Positions 6,695 to 10,634 of a stretch of 10,634 nucleotides of DNA are shown here, in pieces. Each line of letters starts with the position of its first letter. The stretch's first letter is position 1. The stretch is from an uncultured Lachnospiraceae bacterium (GTDB lineage Bacteria > Bacillota > Clostridia > Lachnospirales > Lachnospiraceae): the NCBI GenBank assembly GCA_910579645.1, contig CAJTVK010000138.1:1-10634 (forward strand), written 5' to 3'. The notes under the pieces were generated by a model. That model was not told the origin of the DNA, did no database searches, and saw nothing but the letters and a program-made list of their open reading frames with translations. The translations under genes were made by a program, and so were the position numbers.

Positions 6695-7408
6695 CTATGC
6701 CTCCCCAAGATATGCTTTCTTGATAGAATCGTCATTCAGAAGGTCGCTGGCTTTGCCCTCCAACACAATATTGCCCGTTTCTAAAACATATGCGCGGTCG
6801 GCTATGGAAAGTGCTTTTTTTGCATTCTGCTCCACTAAAAGTACGGTAGTCCCGCCGGCGCTTACCTTCTTAATGATGTCAAAAATCTCATTTACAAAAA
6901 TAGGCGAAAGACCCATGGAAGGTTCATCCATCAATATAATTTTCGGATGCGACATAAGGGCACGCCCCATAGCCAGCATCTGCTGCTCCCCGCCGCTCAA
7001 AGTGCCGGCCATCTGGTTCTGCCGCTCTTCCAGCCTAGGGAATCTTTTATATACCAGCTTCAGCATTTCTTCTATTTCATTTTTGTCTTTTCTTGTATAC
7101 GCACCCATTCGGAGATTCTGCAGCACGGAAAGCTGGGCAAATACACGCCTGCCTTCCGGCACATGCGCCATTCCCATGGATACGATTTTATAACCGGGAA
7201 CTTTCGTAATATCCTTTCCCTCAAAAAGAATGCTCCCTGCCTTGGGGGACAGCAAGCCTGTTATGGTATGGAGCGTAGTTGTCTTTCCTGCACCGTTGGC
7301 TCCAATCAGCGCAATGACCTCGCCTTCGTTGACGTCAAAAGAAATTCCCTTGATTGCCTGAATCATGCCATAATATACTTCCAAATCCCTGATTTCGAGC
7401 ATAGCCAT
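6695..7408 (-). CDS. livF: Branched-chain amino acid ABC transporter ATP-binding protein LivF
   Basis: LivF is one of the two cytoplasmic ATPases that power a HAAT-type importer for leucine, isoleucine and valine or related compounds. Its 237 residues show Walker A GANGAGKT (36-43), the LivF-typical MAHVPEGRRVF (80-90), the signature LSGGEQQ (137-143) and Walker B IILMDEPSMGL (157-167). LVEQNAKKAL (191-200) has glutamine in place of the switch histidine, normal for LivF. The ATG at 7408 has GGAGG nine bases upstream; a longer in-frame ATG at 7438 would start inside the 110-base repeat and is unlikely. Unlike the other liv genes it is separated from its upstream neighbour, livG, by a 230-base palindromic repeat region, which may alter its expression relative to livG. 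Confidence 0.95.
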   Translation of the reverse strand: MAMLEIRDLEVYYGMIQAIKGISFDVNEGEVIALIGANGAGKTTTLHTITGLLSPKAGSILFEGKDITKVPGYKIVSMGMAHVPEGRRVFAQLSVLQNLRMGAYTRKDKNEIEEMLKLVYKRFPRLEERQNQMAGTLSGGEQQMLAMGRALMSHPKIILMDEPSMGLSPIFVNEIFDIIKKVSAGGTTVLLVEQNAKKALSIADRAYVLETGNIVLEGKASDLLNDDSIKKAYLGEA

Positions 7409-7422
7409 TTTCTGCTTCCTCC

Positions 7423-7647
7423 TATTCCAGTACCGCATTCCCCGTATAAAGCACCCTCATCTCAGGAACAATTTCTGCCCCTGATGCATGGGCAGCAATT
7501 GTTCCTGGCACTTTACACGGCTCATGCTGTTTTATTCCAGTACCGCATTCCCCGCATAAAGCACCCTCATCTCAGGAACAATTTCTGCCCCTGATGCATG
7601 GGCAGCAATTGTTCCTGGCACTTTATACGGCTCATGCTGTTTTATTC
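7423..7647 (-). repeat. Two tandem copies of a 110-base palindromic element
   Basis: Copy A (7423-7532) and copy B (7533-7642) are identical except at two positions (7445/7555 and 7516/7626), and five bases of a third copy follow (7643-7647). Each contains a near-perfect hairpin: two 18-base arms (CAGGAACAATT...CTGCCC and its complement, one mismatch) around a 9-base loop. An outer imperfect stem, CCGTATAAAG with CTTTA(C/T)ACGG, makes almost the whole unit one long palindrome. On the minus strand GAATA precedes, separates and follows the copies. Copy A ends right beside the GGAGG of livF, and copy B runs into the stop codon of livG. It codes for nothing recognisable. Confidence 0.9.
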
Positions 7648-8400
7648 TCCAAGATATGCCGTTATTACCTGCGGGTCATTGAGTACGTCGGCAGTCTTTC
7701 CTTGGGTCAGGATACGTCCGAAATTCAGGACCGTAAGTTCCTCGCAAATCCCGGAAACCAATTTCATATCATGCTCAATCAGAAGGATTGTCATGCCGAA
7801 TTCGCTTTGGACAAAACGGATAGTATCCATCAATTCCCCTGTTTCATTCGGGTTCATGCCTGCCGCCGGTTCATCCAGAAGCAGCAGCTTCGGTTCCGTG
7901 GCAAGAGCACGGGCAATTTCCAGCTTCCTCTGCTTCCCGTAAGGCAGGTTGGCCGCCTGATACCCCGCCTCCTTATCCAAATCAAATACCTTCAGCAATT
8001 CCATCGCTTTCTCGTTCATCTCCTTCTCTACCCTAAAATACTTGGGCAGACGGAAAATCCCTTCCAAGGTATTATAATGATAATGATTATGAAGCCCCAC
8101 TTTTACGTTATCAAGCACGGATAATTCCTTGAAAAGACGGATGTTCTGAAACGTGCGGGCAATCCCCGCCTTATTGATTTCAATCGTCTTCAGACCTGTG
8201 ATATCCCTGTCTTCCAGCTTTATAATGCCTTCATTGGGTTTATATACGCCGGTCAGCAGATTGAAGACCGTCGTTTTTCCCGCTCCGTTGGGGCCTATCA
8301 AACCGTATAGCTGCCCCTTCTTTATGGAAAGCTTAAAATCGTCCACTGCCCGCAGCCCGCCAAAAGAGATGGTTAAATTTTTCACATCCAGCAATGCCAA
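7642..8400 (-). CDS. livG: Branched-chain amino acid ABC transporter ATP-binding protein LivG
   Basis: LivG is the second ATPase of the HAAT-type importer and pairs with LivF on the LivH/LivM membrane core. Its 252 residues show Walker A GPNGAGKTT (36-44), ARTFQNIRLF (81-90, the Q-loop typical of LivG), a divergent signature LPYGKQRKLEIARAL (152-166), Walker B LLLLDEPAAGMNP (172-184) and switch histidine H210 in LLIEHDM. The start is a TTG directly after the livM stop (TAATTG), with a GGGGGG purine run seven bases upstream; the encoded N-terminus MALLDVKNL fits the family. The stop codon lies inside the edge of the 110-base repeat, consistent with that repeat having inserted just at the livG-livF junction. 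Confidence 0.95.
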   Translation of the reverse strand: MALLDVKNLTISFGGLRAVDDFKLSIKKGQLYGLIGPNGAGKTTVFNLLTGVYKPNEGIIKLEDRDITGLKTIEINKAGIARTFQNIRLFKELSVLDNVKVGLHNHYHYNTLEGIFRLPKYFRVEKEMNEKAMELLKVFDLDKEAGYQAANLPYGKQRKLEIARALATEPKLLLLDEPAAGMNPNETGELMDTIRFVQSEFGMTILLIEHDMKLVSGICEELTVLNFGRILTQGKTADVLNDPQVITAYLGE

Positions 8401-9528
8401 TTATTTTCCCCCCTTTCCTTTTAGTGACGCATCCGCGGGAACCTGCCCTGCCGCTCCTTTACGGAATTTCCGTCCCGAAAAATATTTCTCCCTGACCTGT
8501 TCCTTCCATTCAACCGCTTTCGGGCTCCAGTTAAAGAGCATCATGACAATCAAAATAACCGCATAAATCAGCATACGGTAATCGCTTAACCCACGGAGCA
8601 ATTCCGGCAGCAAAGTAAGGATTACTGCGGAAATAATGGAACCGCGTATATTCCCGATACCTCCTAAAACCACATACACAAGTATCATAATGGACATGTT
8701 ATATCCGAAGTTTTTCGGCAGTGCAGTCAGCGTGGAGAGATTGTGCGCATACAGCACCCCTGCAACCCCTGCAATTGCCGCCGATACGGAAAAAGCCATC
8801 AGCTTATACTTTGTAATATTAATTCCCACCGATTCCGCCGCAATACGGTTATCCCGGATAGACATAATCGCCCGGCCGTCCCTGGAATTAATCAAGTTCA
8901 GAATGACAAACAGGGATATGAGAATCAATATAATGCCTACGGTAAAGCTGGCATCGTGGGGAGTCCCCGTAATTCCCTGTGCCCCATTGATAAGCACTTC
9001 TCCCTCTTCGCCCAAATGCAGTGAAATGGAATCCTTCATGGAAAAATGGAATCCGTTCCCATCCCTTCCTATATAAAGCACGTTCACCAGATTCTTAATG
9101 ATTTCCCCAAAAGCCAAAGTCACAATGGCAAGATAATCCCCTTTCAGCCGAAGCACGGGGATTCCGATGAGAATACCGAATGCCCCTGCCACCGCAGCCC
9201 CGATTACCATTGCAATCAGAAACCTGAGTCCGTCGGGCATCGCACCCTTCATGCACTTCGAGAAGAATGCCCCTGCAAAAGCCCCTACGCACATAAACCC
9301 TGCATGTCCAAGGCTCAGTTCGCCTAAAATGCCTACCGTCAGGTTCAGGGAAACCGCCAGCATGACATATATGCATAACGGTACCAAGAGCCCTTCCATC
9401 AGACTGGACATATGCCCTCCTGCCAACAGAATCTCCACCGCCACATATGCCACGGCTACCATCAGGTATGTAATCATATTACTCTTTGTCGTCTTACTGA
9501 ATTTTAACTTGGAATTCGTCTTTCCCAT
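8401..9528 (-). CDS. livM: Branched-chain amino acid ABC transporter permease LivM
   Basis: LivM is one of the two membrane-embedded subunits of the importer. The 375-residue protein has many hydrophobic spans and LivM landmarks: LNLTVGILGELSLGHAGFM (61-79), VLRLKGDYLAIVTLAFGEI (125-143) and the cytoplasmic coupling loop SRDGRAIMSIRDNRIAAESVGI (215-236). YVVLGGIGNIRGSI (285-298) is also typical. The N-terminus is basic and cytoplasmic, and the C-terminus carries a hydrophilic, lysine-rich tail of about 40 residues (from about 335) longer than I expect for the family. The ATG has AAGGTG five bases upstream, overlapping the stop codon of livH, which indicates coupled translation; its own stop abuts the TTG of livG. 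Confidence 0.95.
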   Translation of the reverse strand: MGKTNSKLKFSKTTKSNMITYLMVAVAYVAVEILLAGGHMSSLMEGLLVPLCIYVMLAVSLNLTVGILGELSLGHAGFMCVGAFAGAFFSKCMKGAMPDGLRFLIAMVIGAAVAGAFGILIGIPVLRLKGDYLAIVTLAFGEIIKNLVNVLYIGRDGNGFHFSMKDSISLHLGEEGEVLINGAQGITGTPHDASFTVGIILILISLFVILNLINSRDGRAIMSIRDNRIAAESVGINITKYKLMAFSVSAAIAGVAGVLYAHNLSTLTALPKNFGYNMSIMILVYVVLGGIGNIRGSIISAVILTLLPELLRGLSDYRMLIYAVILIVMMLFNWSPKAVEWKEQVREKYFSGRKFRKGAAGQVPADASLKGKGGK

Positions 9529-9537
9529 GACAGCACC

Positions 9538-10422
9538 TTACACTTTCTCCTGAATATTTTTCCCTAATATGCCCGTCGGCTTAACAAGAAGAACCACAAT
9601 CAAAACCGCAAAAACAATGGCATCCGCCATTTGCGAGGAAATATAGGCTTTTCCCAAAATCTCAATAATTCCCAGCAGGATGCCTCCAATCATGGCACCC
9701 GGTATGGAGCCGATTCCGCCGAACACAGCCGCTACAAAAGCTTTGATTCCGGGCATGGCGCCGGTATAAGGAGTCAGGGACGGATAGGAGGAACAAAGCA
9801 GCACTCCTGCCACTGCCGCCAACGCCGATCCGATGGCAAACGTCAGGGCTATGGTTCCGTTCACGTTGATTCCCATAAGCTGCGCCGCCCCTTTGTCCTC
9901 CGAAACCGCTAACATAGCCTGCCCGGCCTTCGTTTTATTGACAAATAGTGTCAGGCAGATCATGATGATGATTCCGGAAATAATCGTTACAATCGTTTCC
10001 CCGGAAATCATCAGTTTCCCCTCTGCCAACTTCAAGGGCGGTATGGAAACAACGGATGTAAAGGACTTTGTATTTGCCCCGAAAATAAGCAGTGCTACGT
10101 TCTGCAGCAGGTAGCTTACGCCGATTGCAGTAATCAGCACTGCCAGAGGCGAGGCTGCGTTTCGCAGGGGCTTATAGGCCACTCTTTCTATTACTATGCC
10201 AAGTACGGTGCATATCACCACCGCTACTAATATGCCCAGTGCAGGCGGCAGACCGTATGTACTTACAATTGTAAATACGGCGAATCCTCCTACCATTATG
10301 ACATCCCCATGGGCAAAATTAAGCATCTTTGCGATGCCGTATACCATTGTATATCCTAATGCGATAATGGCATATACGCTGCCTAGGCTGATGCCATTGA
10401 TTAAATAAGAAATAAAACTCAT
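9538..10422 (-). CDS. livH: Branched-chain amino acid ABC transporter permease LivH
   Basis: LivH is the partner permease of LivM and the first gene of this operon. Its 294 residues form about eight hydrophobic spans with the typical start FISYLINGISLGSVYAIIAL (3-22), GYTMVYGIAKMLNFAHGD (23-40), the cytoplasmic coupling loop KAGQAMLAVSEDKGAAQLMGI (165-185) and AAVFGGIGSIPGAMIGG (231-247). KPTGILGK (281-288) is the usual C-terminal signature. The ATG has GAGGTG seven bases upstream and lies about 40 bases from a consensus promoter. In many bacteria the substrate-binding gene livK precedes livH; here the preceding DNA is a promoter and a tandem repeat instead. The substrate is therefore inferred only from family membership. 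Confidence 0.96.
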   Translation of the reverse strand: MSFISYLINGISLGSVYAIIALGYTMVYGIAKMLNFAHGDVIMVGGFAVFTIVSTYGLPPALGILVAVVICTVLGIVIERVAYKPLRNAASPLAVLITAIGVSYLLQNVALLIFGANTKSFTSVVSIPPLKLAEGKLMISGETIVTIISGIIIMICLTLFVNKTKAGQAMLAVSEDKGAAQLMGINVNGTIALTFAIGSALAAVAGVLLCSSYPSLTPYTGAMPGIKAFVAAVFGGIGSIPGAMIGGILLGIIEILGKAYISSQMADAIVFAVLIVVLLVKPTGILGKNIQEKV

Positions 10423-10462
10423 AAGAAAACACCTCTTTGTCTTTTATACGTTACTAGAATGA

Positions 10463-10491
10463 ATTATATCATTAAATGATGGCGGAGTCAA
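10463..10491 (-). promoter_or_regulatory. Promoter of the livHMGF operon with palindrome in the spacer
   Basis: Read on the minus strand: -35 box TTGACT (10491-10486), a 17-base spacer, then a perfect -10 box TATAAT (10468-10463) preceded by TG one base upstream (extended -10). The start of transcription would fall near 10456, giving a leader of roughly 30 bases to livH. The spacer holds a perfect inverted repeat ATCATT-A-AATGAT (10468-10480), well placed to bind a repressor that blocks RNA polymerase. Confidence 0.82.
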
Positions 10492-10524
10492 TAAATGTAG
10501 CATGGCGGATGTATGAGGGGGGAG

Positions 10525-10634
10525 CTGTAGCCGGGCATATGGGAGTTGGCTATAGCCGGGCGTATGGGAGTTGGCTATAGCCGGGCGTATGGGAGTTGGC
10601 TATAGCCGGGCGTATGGGAGTTGGCTATAGCCGG
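10525..10634. repeat. 25-base tandem repeat array upstream of the liv promoter
   Basis: Units start at 10525, 10550, 10575 and 10600, and a partial fifth at 10625 runs off the window. Units 2-4 are identical; unit 1 differs at two positions. Each full unit begins CTATAGCCGGG and ends GGGAGTTGG. Every unit junction forms the perfect palindrome GGCTATAGCC (10548-10557, 10573-10582, 10598-10607, 10623-10632). The unit contains TAG on both strands and 25 is not a multiple of three, so all six frames are closed and the array is non-coding. Left of it, 10492-10524 is G-rich and may be a decayed unit. Confidence 0.92.

Noticed and set aside
7594..8124. Plus-strand open frame starting in the 110-base repeat
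   Set aside because: It runs antisense through livG, its first residues simply translate the repeat, and no ribosome binding site or domain is visible.
10454..10461. TACTAGAA shared between the livH and prs upstream regions (also at 4643-4650) as a common operator
   Set aside because: The match is only eight bases and sits at different distances and orientations relative to the two promoters, so chance is sufficient.
10525..10634. CRISPR-like array
   Set aside because: The 25-base units follow one another with no unique spacers, so this is a simple tandem repeat.

Overview
The window looks like a chromosomal segment of a Firmicute, most likely class Clostridia and probably Lachnospiraceae. 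This is inferred from three things: strong GGAGG-type ribosome binding sites, the gene order DUF512 radical-SAM protein - der - plsY - gpsA, and an enlarged 396-residue variant of ribose-phosphate pyrophosphokinase. No rRNA, tRNA, transposase, phage gene or CRISPR array was seen. Ten complete protein genes fill the window, nine on the minus strand and one (prs) on the plus strand. No gene-free stretch exceeds 300 bases; the longest are the livG-livF spacer (about 230 bases) and the region upstream of livH (about 210 bases).

Region 1 (1-4542, minus strand, read right to left) is a housekeeping cluster: a PDZ/radical-SAM/DUF512 protein of unknown function, the ribosome-assembly GTPase Der, the acyl-phosphate glycerol-3-phosphate acyltransferase PlsY and the glycerol-3-phosphate dehydrogenase GpsA. 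Der, plsY and gpsA are packed with gaps of 1 and 0 bases and probably form one transcript. GpsA makes sn-glycerol-3-phosphate and PlsY acylates it, so the pair covers the entry into phospholipid synthesis. A hairpin repeat lies between the DUF512 gene and der, and a second copy lies upstream of the DUF512 gene.

Region 2 (4543-6001) holds the divergently transcribed prs, with a near-consensus extended -10 promoter and a strong hairpin terminator. The terminator is shared with the convergent cytidylate-kinase-like gene (6002-6625).

Region 3 (6695-10634, minus strand) is a branched-chain amino acid type (HAAT family) ABC importer, livH-livM-livG-livF. It is driven from a promoter with an ideal 17-base spacer and a perfect 13-base palindrome between its boxes. 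No substrate-binding protein gene (livK) is in the window.

The ordinary genes hide two unusual non-coding structures. One is a 110-base, strongly palindromic unit present twice in tandem between livG and livF, which looks like a small mobile or REP/MITE-like insertion into what was a tight gene junction. The other is an array of 25-base tandem repeats, carrying the palindrome GGCTATAGCC at every unit junction, just upstream of the livH promoter and running off the right end of the window. No clearly new multi-gene system was found; the novelty lies in these repeats and in the uncharacterised radical-SAM protein.
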